Of a stretch of 63,563 nt of DNA, positions 1 to 8,095 are shown piece after piece (the stretch's first letter is position 1; each line of letters starts with the position of its first letter). The DNA is taken from positions 1-63,563 of the forward strand of contig NZ_NUQE01000087.1 of the NCBI RefSeq assembly GCF_002582035.1, in the 5' to 3' direction. Under the pieces are notes generated by a model, which was not told the DNA's origin, made no database searches, and saw only the letters and a program-made list of their open reading frames with translations. Origin of the DNA: Bacillus pseudomycoides (GTDB lineage: Bacteria > Bacillota > Bacilli > Bacillales > Bacillaceae_G). The translations under genes were made by a program, and so were the position numbers.

Positions 1-272
1 TGGAAGTGGCTGTCTGGCATTCTGTCTGATTTACGTGTTCATACATTCTATCAGATGGAGCTTTCGAACCATAACAAGCTTCGTTTTGCGAACGAACTTT
101 TTCCTCCAGGGGCTCTTACAGACTTGGAAGTAAAAGGTTTGTCTAAGTTTGAAAGCAGAAAAACCATACCTTGTTGAATGGGTATGGTCTACTAAGCATT
201 TTGTCTTAGTTGTCCCTTTTGGGAATCCCCTTCCTCAAAAATGCGTTAGGATTTTAGGTGGGGGTAGTTCAA
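1..272 (-). mobile_element. Left end and partial omega-RNA of an ISC (IscB-type) element, running off the window
   Basis: Read on the minus strand from 272 down, this segment starts TTGAACTACCCCC and then forms two successive hairpins. The same layout opens the intact iscB element at 16721: a terminal AACTACCC, a first hairpin whose loop contains CTAACGCATTTT, and a second short hairpin followed by an ACAAC or TTGTC motif. The stems differ in sequence but pair in both copies, which argues for a conserved RNA. The iscB gene itself would lie just left of position 1. The opposite reading, a TnpB-type right end on the plus strand ending in TTCAA, is possible, but the short plus-strand frame 1-177 has no TnpB motif. 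The insertion abuts the stop codon of the 81-residue gene at 281. Confidence 0.5.
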
Positions 273-280
273 TTAAAAGA

Positions 281-526
281 CTAAAATGATTGGTTTTGTG
301 CCGGTTTAATAAATTGTTCCGGATTTTCGATTAATCCGCATGCAGCGCATTGTACGCGATATGTAGGTCCTTGGTAGGCCATATGAAATGCACTCATATT
401 TTCATTTGTATATTCTTCCTCGATTTGACCATTTTGCGGATTTAATTTTACTGGTTTTGCTGTTTGTTCAATGATATTAAATCTTGTTCGGTTTGTTTTA
501 CAATTTGGACAAAGCATTGGTTCCAT
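281..526 (-). CDS. Small zinc-ribbon-like protein of unknown function
   Basis: An 81-residue soluble protein. Two Cys pairs, CPNC near residue 6 and CAAC near residue 60, suggest one structural zinc site. No catalytic motif, signal peptide or membrane segment is visible. A good ribosome binding site (GGAGGTG) precedes the ATG. The product family is not recognised; a nucleic-acid-binding or small regulatory role is only a guess. Its stop codon lies nine bases from the end of the ISC element at 1-272, so the 3' flank was disturbed by that insertion. It is divergent from the glyoxalase-like gene that follows. Confidence 0.7.
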   Translation of the reverse strand: MEPMLCPNCKTNRTRFNIIEQTAKPVKLNPQNGQIEEEYTNENMSAFHMAYQGPTYRVQCAACGLIENPEQFIKPAQNQSF

Positions 527-647
527 ATCAACACACCTCCATTGTTAGCATTTGTTGATATGGCAGAGTTTATTCATAAGGAAAAACTCTATAAAGGATT
601 TCTGCATTTTTTGTCAAAATAGTAAGAATGTAAAGGAGGAGAAGAAT

Positions 648-1031
648 GTGAAACTTCAAATGAAATACATCATTTTATATGCACAGCAATATGAGGAATG
701 TATCCGTTTTTATCGTGATATTTTACAGTTACCGATAAAAGGGGAACACGGTACATATGTTGAGTTCGATACAGGTTCTACAATTTTGGCAATCAATAGT
801 AGAGATGATGTTCAAGAGTTAACTGGTTTACCAATTCCGAAGAAGGTATCGGAATCATCTACATTTGAGATTGGATTTGTGGTCGATGATGTGGCGGAAA
901 CAATACATAACTTAAAAAACCATGGCGTAAGGGTGTTAGTAGAGCCTGTTACAAAACCATGGGGACAAACAATTTCCTACGTTGCTGATCCAGATGGAAA
1001 TTATATTGAAATTTGCAGTTCATTAGACTAA
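648..1031 (+). CDS. VOC (glyoxalase/bleomycin-resistance) family protein
   Basis: A 127-residue protein with the paired beta-alpha-beta-beta-beta modules of the vicinal oxygen chelate fold. The N-terminal part reads IILYAQQYEECIRFYRDIL, and the C-terminal half ends DPDGNYIEIC, the usual last strand carrying a metal-ligand Glu. Members bind a metal and act as lyases, dioxygenases or drug-sequestering proteins; the substrate cannot be told here. The GTG at 648 is chosen because AAAGGAGGAG sits seven bases upstream. The longer frame from 552 has no such site. The GNAT gene begins 14 bases downstream, so the two are probably co-transcribed. Confidence 0.8.
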   Translation: MKLQMKYIILYAQQYEECIRFYRDILQLPIKGEHGTYVEFDTGSTILAINSRDDVQELTGLPIPKKVSESSTFEIGFVVDDVAETIHNLKNHGVRVLVEPVTKPWGQTISYVADPDGNYIEICSSLD

Positions 1032-1045
1032 AGGAGCGGGAGAGA

Positions 1046-1615
1046 ATGAGAAAGTTTCCTATTTTAGAAACAGATCGTTTGCAATTAAGGGAATTAACAT
1101 TAGTAGATGCAGATGCGATGTTTCATTATTTTACGAAAGAACCTGTTATTCGTTATTTTGGAATGGATTCATTTCAAAATATAGAAGAAGTAAAAAATGT
1201 CATCCGAAATTTCAGGAGCAGATATGAAGAAGGATCCGCATTTCGCTGGGGAATTGTAATAAAAGGAACAGATCAATTAATTGGAACGTGCGGCTTTCAT
1301 CTCATTAATAACAAACATAAACGAGCTGAAATCGGTTATGAACTTGATGAAACATATTGGGGAAAAGGATATGCGACAGAAGCACTGCAAGCTATTCTTA
1401 CATATGGGTTTGAAATACTTTACTTTAAGCGAATTTCAGCAGTTGTGTACCCGGAAAATGAATCATCCCGCAAATTATTACAAAAAGCAGGCTTTGCAGA
1501 GGAAGGATTGCTTCGAAAATATATGATTCAAAATGATGTGACGCATGATGCGATTATGTATTCGTTGCTGCAGGAAGAATGGGCAACATTACTTCAAAGT
1601 ACGATGAACACGTAA
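1046..1615 (+). CDS. GNAT family N-acetyltransferase, RimJ/RimL type
   Basis: A 189-residue acetyl-CoA-dependent N-acetyltransferase. It opens LETDRLQLRELTLVDADAMF, typical of the RimJ/RimL subgroup that acetylates N-terminal amines of ribosomal proteins or small amines. The acetyl-CoA loop is YWGKGYATEAL near residue 105, followed by the conserved V-x-PENESS-x-KLL-x-KAGF segment. The start at 1046 follows GGAGCGGGAG; upstream codons in the frame overlap the VOC gene without a better site. It ends just before a strong bidirectional terminator. The substrate is unknown. Confidence 0.85.
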   Translation: MRKFPILETDRLQLRELTLVDADAMFHYFTKEPVIRYFGMDSFQNIEEVKNVIRNFRSRYEEGSAFRWGIVIKGTDQLIGTCGFHLINNKHKRAEIGYELDETYWGKGYATEALQAILTYGFEILYFKRISAVVYPENESSRKLLQKAGFAEEGLLRKYMIQNDVTHDAIMYSLLQEEWATLLQSTMNT

Positions 1616-1622
1616 ATATGAA

Positions 1623-1667
1623 AAAAGACAATCTGAAACCTGAAACGAAAGGTTTAGATTGTCTTTT
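1623..1667. terminator. Bidirectional intrinsic terminator between convergent genes
   Basis: The arms AAAAGACAATCT and GATTGTCTTTT form a long stem with an A-run on one side and a T-run on the other, so it can stop both the rightward GNAT gene and the leftward GNAT gene at 1670. Confidence 0.8.
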
Positions 1668-1669
1668 AA

Positions 1670-2164
1670 TTATGAAACGATGTATTTATAGAATTTTTTG
1701 TCTACTTGCATAACAGGAAAATTTGTAGGTAATTTATCAAGTTCTACATTTTCAAAATGATGCTTCTCGTAAAACCTATGGGCGGCTACAAATTGCAACG
1801 TCGTTCCTAAGTATATTTCTTTCACTTCTTTTGTCTTTGCCCATGCAATTGCATTATGTAATAAAAGACTAGCTGTTTGAAATGTCTTCCCTCTATATTC
1901 CTTTTTCACAAACATTTTTCTCAACGCCACTTGACGATTGCCGATATCTATAAGAGCGATAGTGCCTACAACTTCTCTTTGATAAAGTGCTATCCAAAAA
2001 TTTCCGTTCTTGGATTGGTAAACACTTTCTATATTAAGTAAATCAGGTTGGTCCTCTTTTGAAATAGGGATATTATATTCATCTTGTTGGATAGAAAGAA
2101 TTAAATCTAAAATTTGAGATTGATAATCAGAAGAGTATTCTTTTAAGGTAATGCTATCGTTCAT
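1670..2164 (-). CDS. GNAT family N-acetyltransferase
   Basis: A 164-residue acetyltransferase of the GNAT fold. The central strand with VGTIALIDIG is followed by VALRKMFVKKEYRGKTFQTASLLL, where R-x-x-G-K-T/x-F replaces the usual Q/R-x-x-G-x-G/A loop. It then continues with YLGTTLQFVAAHRFYEKHHFENV, the standard C-terminal part. The start at 2164 is preferred because GGATGGTG precedes it at the right distance; the codon ten residues upstream has no ribosome binding site. Substrate unknown. Convergent with the upstream RimJ-like gene. Confidence 0.75.
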   Translation of the reverse strand: MNDSITLKEYSSDYQSQILDLILSIQQDEYNIPISKEDQPDLLNIESVYQSKNGNFWIALYQREVVGTIALIDIGNRQVALRKMFVKKEYRGKTFQTASLLLHNAIAWAKTKEVKEIYLGTTLQFVAAHRFYEKHHFENVELDKLPTNFPVMQVDKKFYKYIVS

Positions 2165-2266
2165 ATATAACACCATCCAATATAGTAGATTCATATTACT
2201 GCTCTCATTATACAGGTTTTTTATTGATTATTCTGATGATTCCTCAATTCTAATCCACTTTTTTTG

Positions 2267-2325
2267 TTTGGTTACATTTCATAGATGTAATGAAATGGTG
2301 TAGCTGCAATGAAACTGTAACCAAA
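2267..2325. repeat. Imperfect inverted repeat upstream of the DUF4083-like gene
   Basis: TTTGGTTAC at 2267-2275 is complementary to GTAACCAAA at 2317-2325, and inner bases also pair (TTTCAT with ATGAAA). No T-run follows, so it is not a standard terminator. It could be an operator or a leader structure of the gene at 2410. Confidence 0.4.
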
Positions 2326-2409
2326 ATGATTGTGGGAAATTGTGTATGCTGCACTTCCACGACTTATTAAGGTTCTATAAGTTAAGAAGAAATAGGGGGG
2401 ATAGATAGG

Positions 2410-2607
2410 ATGGTAGATTATTTTTCAATCATAAATATCATTTTTATTACTCTCTTTTTCGGTTTAATCGTATTATTTTTTGTTTCGCTTGGAGCATTTA
2501 TACGATCTCGATTCATCAATCAATCTAGCCAAAGAGCTTCTTTAGTTGAAATTGAGAAGAAATTAGACAGAGTTATTGAGATGTTAGAGGAGAAAGAAAA
2601 AAATTAA
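2410..2607 (+). CDS. Small single-pass membrane protein, DUF4083-like
   Basis: A 65-residue protein. Residues 5-32 form one hydrophobic membrane segment, followed by a charged tail predicted to form a short coiled coil (EIEKKLDRVIEMLEEKEK). This layout is that of the small Bacillus family I know as DUF4083, whose function is unknown. A G-rich ribosome binding site (AGGGGGGATAG) precedes the ATG. A terminator at 2650 follows, so it is probably monocistronic. Confidence 0.65.
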   Translation: MVDYFSIINIIFITLFFGLIVLFFVSLGAFIRSRFINQSSQRASLVEIEKKLDRVIEMLEEKEKN

Positions 2608-2649
2608 TATTTTCAATAATACAAGTGAAAGAATTTTTAAAATTGAGAA

Positions 2650-2688
2650 AAGAACAAGAAATATGGATAGACCATGTTTCTTGTTCTT
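2650..2688. terminator. Bidirectional intrinsic terminator
   Basis: AAGAACAAGAAA and TTTCTTGTTCTT are perfectly complementary around a short loop. It lies between the small membrane protein gene and the convergent lsrF and can serve both. Confidence 0.75.
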
Positions 2689-2729
2689 AATAATTATAAA
2701 TATATCGAAAATAAATGCTACCTGAGTAT

Positions 2730-3512
2730 TTATTTTATAACAGTATTGTATAATTCTAGAGCTTCTTTTACATTCAATCCACTTTTTACGATGCCATGAA
2801 TAGATTGAATCATTGCAACCGGATGTTCGGATTGCCAAATATTCCGGCCCATATCGACACCGATAGCTCCTTCTTGCAGTGCGTTGTATGTAATTGTTAG
2901 CACTGCTTCAATCGTGTCTAATTTTGGTCCTCCAGCAATAACGACTGGGGCAGGACATGTACTTGTGATTTTCTCAAAGCCTTCACAGTAATACGTTTTA
3001 ATAATATCAGCGCCCATTTCAACACATACACGCGAAGCTAGTGCTAAAAAACGCGCTTCTCGTTTTTGAAGTTCTTTTGCTACCGCAGTAATCCCTAATA
3101 CGGGCAAACCGTAATCATGCGCTTCAGATACAACATTGGCAAGGTTTGTTACAGTTTGTGTTTCATAATCAGATCCAACAAAGACTGATACGCCAACTCC
3201 AGCTACGTTATGACGCAGTGCTTCTTTTATTGGAGTAACAATTGTTTCATTTGCAAGATCTTTCCCAACTACAGTAGCCCCACCAGTTACACGAAGGACC
3301 ATAGGAGTTTTACAATCTTCAGGTATACAAGAATTGAGAATACCACGAGTTAAAAATAGGGAATCTGTGTATGGGAGTAAGCTTTTTACTGTTTCATGAG
3401 GCTGTTCTAATCCGTGAATTGGTCCTAAAAAATATCCGTGATCAACTGCTAACATAACTGCTTTTCCGTCAGGTAAAATAGTATTTAGGCGATTTTGAAA
3501 TCCCCAAGTCAT
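2730..3512 (-). CDS. lsrF: LsrF-type thiolase of phospho-AI-2 degradation
   Basis: A 260-residue class I aldolase-like TIM barrel. LsrF acts on 3-hydroxy-5-phosphonooxypentane-2,4-dione, transferring acetyl to CoA and ending the AI-2 degradation pathway in the cytosol. Visible family features are VMLAVDHGYF near the N-terminus, the GADIIKTYY strand carrying the Schiff-base Lys, and VVIAGGPK followed by GAIGVDMGRNIWQ at the phosphate-binding end. Length matches the family closely (E. coli LsrF is about 290). It is the last gene of the leftward lsrR-lsrK-cupin-lsrF unit, 13 bases after the cupin gene. Context makes the assignment firm. Confidence 0.9.
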   Translation of the reverse strand: MTWGFQNRLNTILPDGKAVMLAVDHGYFLGPIHGLEQPHETVKSLLPYTDSLFLTRGILNSCIPEDCKTPMVLRVTGGATVVGKDLANETIVTPIKEALRHNVAGVGVSVFVGSDYETQTVTNLANVVSEAHDYGLPVLGITAVAKELQKREARFLALASRVCVEMGADIIKTYYCEGFEKITSTCPAPVVIAGGPKLDTIEAVLTITYNALQEGAIGVDMGRNIWQSEHPVAMIQSIHGIVKSGLNVKEALELYNTVIK

Positions 3513-3525
3513 AGGATATCACTCC

Positions 3526-3882
3526 TTAATTACATTTTGGATTTTCTGTTTGCACAGTATCTTTTTCTTGCAAATGAGGCGATTTAATAAAGAGCGCTTT
3601 AAAATTTTGAGAAGAACGATTGATGAGATAGTGAGATTCATGAGGATGAACTTGTAAGACATCGCCTTGTTTAATAGGAACTTTTACATGATTAATATAG
3701 AAATCTATTTCACCTTCTAATGCGTAGAAAATTTCTTCACAAGTTGTATGATAATGGTTTTGAAAATCTTGCCCTGGTTTAATGACGACAACACCTATAT
3801 CAATATTAGGTCCCTTCACTAAATATTTAGGTCCATTATCACCGAAGCGATAAGAAAAATCTTCTTCATTTACTTTTAGCAT
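3526..3882 (-). CDS. Cupin-domain protein in the lsr operon, possible functional replacement for LsrG
   Basis: A 118-residue single-domain cupin. Motif 1 is PGQDFQNHYHTTCEEIFYALEGE, with two His and a Glu as metal ligands; motif 2 is GDVLQVHPHESHYLINR. In enteric bacteria the step between phospho-AI-2 and LsrF is done by LsrG, an isomerase of an unrelated fold. No lsrG is seen in this locus, and this gene sits exactly between lsrK and lsrF. A role in isomerising phospho-AI-2 is therefore inferred from position, not shown. The start at 3882 is set by AAAGGAGTG; a longer frame lacks a binding site. Confidence 0.75.
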   Translation of the reverse strand: MLKVNEEDFSYRFGDNGPKYLVKGPNIDIGVVVIKPGQDFQNHYHTTCEEIFYALEGEIDFYINHVKVPIKQGDVLQVHPHESHYLINRSSQNFKALFIKSPHLQEKDTVQTENPKCN

Positions 3883-3907
3883 GCTTTTCACTCCTTTATG
3901 TAACAAT

Positions 3908-5470
3908 TTACAGAGCGCCAGGTGCAATCCACATATGAGAAGTAAATCCATGATCAGCTAATTGTAGTTGCTGCCGATATACAACTTTCCAGTTTTGATA
4001 TAATTCTTGATACTGTTGATGGTTTTCGATATTTGGTATATACGTAGTTTCCCATTTTACGAATTGTTCAGAAACAGCTTCCATTGAATGATAAATACCA
4101 GCACCAACTCCTGCAACTATTGCTGTTCCTAAAGCAGCAGCTTCTTTCACTACTGGTACTTTTACTGGAACACCTAATACATCAGCTACAATTTGACACC
4201 ATAGCTTTCCTTTTGAAGCCCCCCCAGCAAAAACTACTTCTCTTGGGAACTGTCCTGTTAATTCTTCAATTAATTTTAAATTTCCATATGTTACAAAAGC
4301 AGCATTTTCTTCAATCGCTCGAAACAGTTCTTTCTTCCCGCATTGTTCAGAATCTAAGCTTAAATTTAAAAAAGAGGGAGAAGCATGGCGCCAAGAAATA
4401 TAGTTCATTACATTAGAAAAAACGGGAATGATGCCGTGTGAACCAACTGGAACGTGCTTTGCTTGATTCTCTAATAATTCATAAACGTCGATACCAAGTT
4501 CTGCTGCACGCTGTTTTTCTTCTTGACAGAAAGCATCGCGAAACCAACGCATGACAAGGCCAGGAAGGAAGGCGATTGTTTCGTATTGCCAAAGAGTAGG
4601 AAGGACGTGACAATTTACACGAATACGAGCATTTGGATCTGGTACAGGGGCGCTTATGTTTACTTCTTGTTGCCAAAAGCTACCACCGCAAATGAATGTT
4701 TGCCCATTTTTTACAACTCCAGAACCTAGGGCAGCCATTTGTGCATCCCCACCTCCAGTAATAACAGGCGTTCCTTCGAATAAACCAGTTTCTGCTGCGC
4801 ATTGTTTTGTTACGTTCCCAATGACAGTTCCGGCTTCATTTATTTGTGGAGAGAGTATAGATGATAGTCCGCATTGCTCCACTAATTCTGGAGCCCAATT
4901 TCTATTTTGTAAATTAAAAATTCCTGTTGTACATCCATTTGAAGGATCAATTTGTAATACGCCGCACAATTTATACAGTATCCAATCATTTAACATGGTG
5001 ATAGAGTGTACTTTTTCATAAATTTCAGGTTGATGTTTCGCAATCCATAGTAATCTTGGCAATGCACCTAGAGCGAATGTTTGCCCTGATGTTGTGTATA
5101 AATCTTGTTCAAGGTGAGAGTGTATTTGTTTTAATTGTGTAACTTCGGCTGAAGCACGGCTATCAACATTTGCGCACGCCCAAATTTCAGTACCATCTTT
5201 GTCATATAAAACAAATCCTTCTCGCATACTTGTTGCACTAATTCCTTTAATAGAAGAAGGGAGAATACCGCTTGTTTGTAGTATATCTTTTGTACATTCT
5301 TGAATAAGTGTCCAGTTTTGTGTTACGTCAAAATCCATTGAACCTTCATAGCGTGAATTTGTTGTATGTACCCATTCTCGTTGACTAACTGCAAGTTGAT
5401 TACCTTGTAAGTCAAATAAGACAGCTCGTATACTACCAGTTCCGGCATCATAAGCTAGTAGCGCAGACAT
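3908..5470 (-). CDS. lsrK: Autoinducer-2 kinase LsrK
   Basis: A 520-residue FGGY-family carbohydrate kinase. It phosphorylates imported AI-2 (DPD), trapping it in the cell and generating the LsrR inducer. The N-terminal phosphate loop YDAGTGSIRAVLFD (residues 7-20), the central GGGDAQMAALGSG and the C-terminal ATP-binding VFAGGASKGKLW are all present. Length agrees with LsrK of enteric bacteria. Its ATG overlaps the lsrR stop codon as TAATG, which implies translational coupling. The downstream cupin gene begins 25 bases after its stop. Confidence 0.92.
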   Translation of the reverse strand: MSALLAYDAGTGSIRAVLFDLQGNQLAVSQREWVHTTNSRYEGSMDFDVTQNWTLIQECTKDILQTSGILPSSIKGISATSMREGFVLYDKDGTEIWACANVDSRASAEVTQLKQIHSHLEQDLYTTSGQTFALGALPRLLWIAKHQPEIYEKVHSITMLNDWILYKLCGVLQIDPSNGCTTGIFNLQNRNWAPELVEQCGLSSILSPQINEAGTVIGNVTKQCAAETGLFEGTPVITGGGDAQMAALGSGVVKNGQTFICGGSFWQQEVNISAPVPDPNARIRVNCHVLPTLWQYETIAFLPGLVMRWFRDAFCQEEKQRAAELGIDVYELLENQAKHVPVGSHGIIPVFSNVMNYISWRHASPSFLNLSLDSEQCGKKELFRAIEENAAFVTYGNLKLIEELTGQFPREVVFAGGASKGKLWCQIVADVLGVPVKVPVVKEAAALGTAIVAGVGAGIYHSMEAVSEQFVKWETTYIPNIENHQQYQELYQNWKVVYRQQLQLADHGFTSHMWIAPGAL

Positions 5471-6402
5471 TATACTTCACTCTCCTTTTTCAATAAAGAA
5501 AGGGCTGTTTCCTCATCGATAATCAATGTATGAATGTACCTGCCCTTCAATGCCCCGTAAATTGCATCAACTTTTTGTCTACCACCAGCTACTCCAACAA
5601 CATGCTTCATATTTCGAAGTATAGAAAGAGGTGTACCGATAAGTCGTTTATGATGAGATAAATTTAGAATGTCTCCATGAATGTTGTAGAATTGCCCAAG
5701 GATATCGCCAACACCATTTTGATTTCGAATGCATGTCATTTCACGAAGAGTCATTTTTTCTTCTTTTAAAATAGTTGCATCAGGAGATAGTCCACCGATT
5801 CCAACAACAGCAGTATTTGCGAATGATGCAACATGTAATATGTCTTTCACAGATGGTTCTGAAAGTATACTGTTCGCCATTTCGTTCGTAGAAGCTAAAA
5901 ATGGCGAAGGGATAATATGGAGCTGTCCATGTACTTGATTGAGATAATTTTGTTTTTTAGGGAGGTAATAATTTACTCCTCCAGTTAGTGTAACAATAGA
6001 AATATTCATAGATGAATCGAAATTGATATTTTCTAGTGTTCTTGAGATTGTTTCTCCCCAGCCAATACCAAGTAGATCTCCGTTTTGTAAATGTGTTTCT
6101 AAGTATTGTGCCGCTGCTTTTCCTAGTGAATCAGAAAGATTTTCCTTCGGCGTCGGAATAATGAAAGCATCAATTAAATGAAATGCTTTTACAAGTTCTC
6201 TTTCCATACTTAAACAGTGTAAACCAGTACCTTTAATATGAAATGTAACGATTCCCTCGGTCCGTGCTCTTTCTAATAAACGGACAACTTTGTTCCGAGA
6301 TATATGTAGTAATGAGGCGATTTCTTGTTGGGTAAGATGATCTTTGTAATAATACCAAGCAGCTTTTGTTAACAAATTTTCTTCAAAGTTCAGTTGTGTC
6401 AT
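5470..6402 (-). CDS. lsrR: LsrR, SorC/DeoR-type repressor of the lsr genes
   Basis: A 310-residue transcription factor. The N-terminal helix-turn-helix covers roughly residues 20-45 (LTQQEIASLLHISRNKVVRLLERA). The rest is the SorC-type sugar-phosphate-binding domain (GIGWGETISRTL, VVGIGGLSPDA, VVGVAGG-x-QK). In the known system phospho-AI-2 binds this domain and lifts repression. The start at 6402 follows AAAGGATG; the frame extends 13 codons upstream without a good site. It is transcribed divergently from lsrA, so the 6403-6601 gap should hold its operator. TAATG overlap with lsrK. Confidence 0.9.
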   Translation of the reverse strand: MTQLNFEENLLTKAAWYYYKDHLTQQEIASLLHISRNKVVRLLERARTEGIVTFHIKGTGLHCLSMERELVKAFHLIDAFIIPTPKENLSDSLGKAAAQYLETHLQNGDLLGIGWGETISRTLENINFDSSMNISIVTLTGGVNYYLPKKQNYLNQVHGQLHIIPSPFLASTNEMANSILSEPSVKDILHVASFANTAVVGIGGLSPDATILKEEKMTLREMTCIRNQNGVGDILGQFYNIHGDILNLSHHKRLIGTPLSILRNMKHVVGVAGGRQKVDAIYGALKGRYIHTLIIDEETALSLLKKESEV

Positions 6403-6601
6403 GCTTTTCATCCTTTCAACAAATGACCGATGTTTAAACATATGTAAGTATATTTTTATTTATACCGTCTGTAATAGGGGATTTACTTGAGAAAAAATAA
6501 GTTCTAGATATGAGGAAAAGGATATACAATGCTACAAAACAAGTAGAGCAAAAAATTAATGCCTGAAAAATTGTTTCCTGTTAAAGGTAGGTGAAAGAAG
6601 C
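6403..6601. promoter_or_regulatory. Divergent lsrR/lsrA control region
   Basis: This 199-base AT-rich gap separates two divergent operons and must carry both promoters and the LsrR operator. No clean pair of -35 and -10 boxes at normal spacing could be picked out by eye, and no obvious cre-like site was seen. The region ends in the ribosome binding site for the TTG start of lsrA. Confidence 0.6.
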
Positions 6602-8095
6602 TTGGAACAAGTTCCTTTATTGGAAGTTAAAAATGTAAAAAAAGCATTCTTACAGCAACCTGTGCTAAAAGGAATCGATTTAACAGTAAAGAAAGGGGAT
6701 ATTTTTGCATTAGTTGGTGGTAACGGGGCTGGAAAGTCAACGTTAATGAAGATATTGACAGGATTGTACACTTATGATGAAGGAGAAATCAAAATAAAAG
6801 GGAGATCTGTTACATTTTCCAATCCATCTGAAGCTCATCGAAACGGTATTTATTTAGTTCCACAAGAACCGCTTATTTTTCCTAATATGACTATTGAAGA
6901 AAATATTCTATTAGGTATGAGGCGAAGCAAAAGAGAGCTTCGGACGAAATTAGATGTACTCATGAGACAACTTGGCTGGAATCTAAAGCTTGGTGAACGT
7001 GCTTCATTGTTGTCTATTGCACAGCAGCAATTAGTAGAAATAGTTAGAGGATTAATAAGAGAGGCAGAGATTCTTATTTTGGATGAACCTACATCGACGT
7101 TAACAGCAAATGAAATTAAGAGTCTATTTGTTGTGATGAAAAATTTGAAAGAACAAGGAATTGGTATGATTTATATTACGCATAGGTTTCCAGAGATTTT
7201 TGCAATTGCGGATCAAGTAGCTATTTTACGAGACGGTGTAATTTCTAACCAAGGTAATGTAAATGAATTTACTTACGATATCCTATTACAGGGACTACTA
7301 CCAGAAGGTTATCAGCAAATTCAAAAGCGAGAGAGTTTATATAACGAGACAGCGTCTTTAAAGCAAGTATTACAAGTAAATCATTTATTTAGTCATAGAT
7401 TTCGAGATATTTCATTAGAAGTTAAAGCAGGAGAGATTGTTGGAATTGCTGGTGTCGTGGGAGCGGGAAGAACGGAACTAGCTGAAGTATTATATGGCAT
7501 AACATCTGCAACCGAAGGAAACGTTCTATTAGATGGGAACGAAATTACAACGTGGTCAACAAAAAAGAGAATTGATGCAGGAATTATATATGTACCTGAA
7601 GACCGAGCGGGGCATGGGATTTTTGCAATTGCTTCTGTACAACAAAATATGACATCTGTTCTCTTATATCGTTTAAGTACATTTTTTTTAAATCAAGAAA
7701 AAGAAAGCGCTTTAACAAATGAGTATATTAAAAATTTTCAAATTATGGTTCGCGATACAAATCAAAGTATAGAGTCGTTATCGGGAGGAAATCAACAAAA
7801 AGTAGTGCTAGGGAAATACCTTGCTTGTCAGCCTAAACTCATTATTTTAGATGAACCAACGCGTGGCATTGATGCAAAAGCAAGGTTAGAAATATATGAC
7901 ATGATTAAAGAACTAAGGGAAAATGGTTTAGCGGTATTGTTGATATCCTCAGATTTAGAAGAAATCATGAATTTAGCAAACCGTGTGTATGTAATGCGAA
8001 ATGGTAATATCGTTTCACATTTAGAACAGGAAGACATTTCATTGGATCGCATTACACGTTCTGCTTATGGGGGAGAGGAGGTTTCAAATGGATGA
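6602..8095 (+). CDS. lsrA: AI-2 importer ATPase LsrA
   Basis: A 497-residue sugar-type ABC ATPase with two nucleotide-binding domains, as in RbsA and LsrA. The first Walker A is GGNGAGKST (residues 39-47) with the Walker B ILILDEPTSTL. The second domain has the divergent P-loop VGAGRTEL and the canonical LSGGNQQKV signature followed by LIILDEPTRGID. It powers AI-2 uptake through LsrC and LsrD at the membrane. The start is TTG; no in-frame ATG precedes the first conserved strand. The stop overlaps lsrC as ATGA. Confidence 0.92.
   Translation: MEQVPLLEVKNVKKAFLQQPVLKGIDLTVKKGDIFALVGGNGAGKSTLMKILTGLYTYDEGEIKIKGRSVTFSNPSEAHRNGIYLVPQEPLIFPNMTIEENILLGMRRSKRELRTKLDVLMRQLGWNLKLGERASLLSIAQQQLVEIVRGLIREAEILILDEPTSTLTANEIKSLFVVMKNLKEQGIGMIYITHRFPEIFAIADQVAILRDGVISNQGNVNEFTYDILLQGLLPEGYQQIQKRESLYNETASLKQVLQVNHLFSHRFRDISLEVKAGEIVGIAGVVGAGRTELAEVLYGITSATEGNVLLDGNEITTWSTKKRIDAGIIYVPEDRAGHGIFAIASVQQNMTSVLLYRLSTFFLNQEKESALTNEYIKNFQIMVRDTNQSIESLSGGNQQKVVLGKYLACQPKLIILDEPTRGIDAKARLEIYDMIKELRENGLAVLLISSDLEEIMNLANRVYVMRNGNIVSHLEQEDISLDRITRSAYGGEEVSNG

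Noticed and set aside
1-177. Open plus-strand frame of 58 codons at the window start
   Set aside because: It shows no recognised motif and overlaps the structured omega-RNA homologous to the one at 16721, so it is probably open by chance.
6403-6601. Specific -35/-10 boxes for lsrA and lsrR
   Set aside because: TTGAGA and TATACA were seen but are 30 bases apart, so no promoter pair is claimed.
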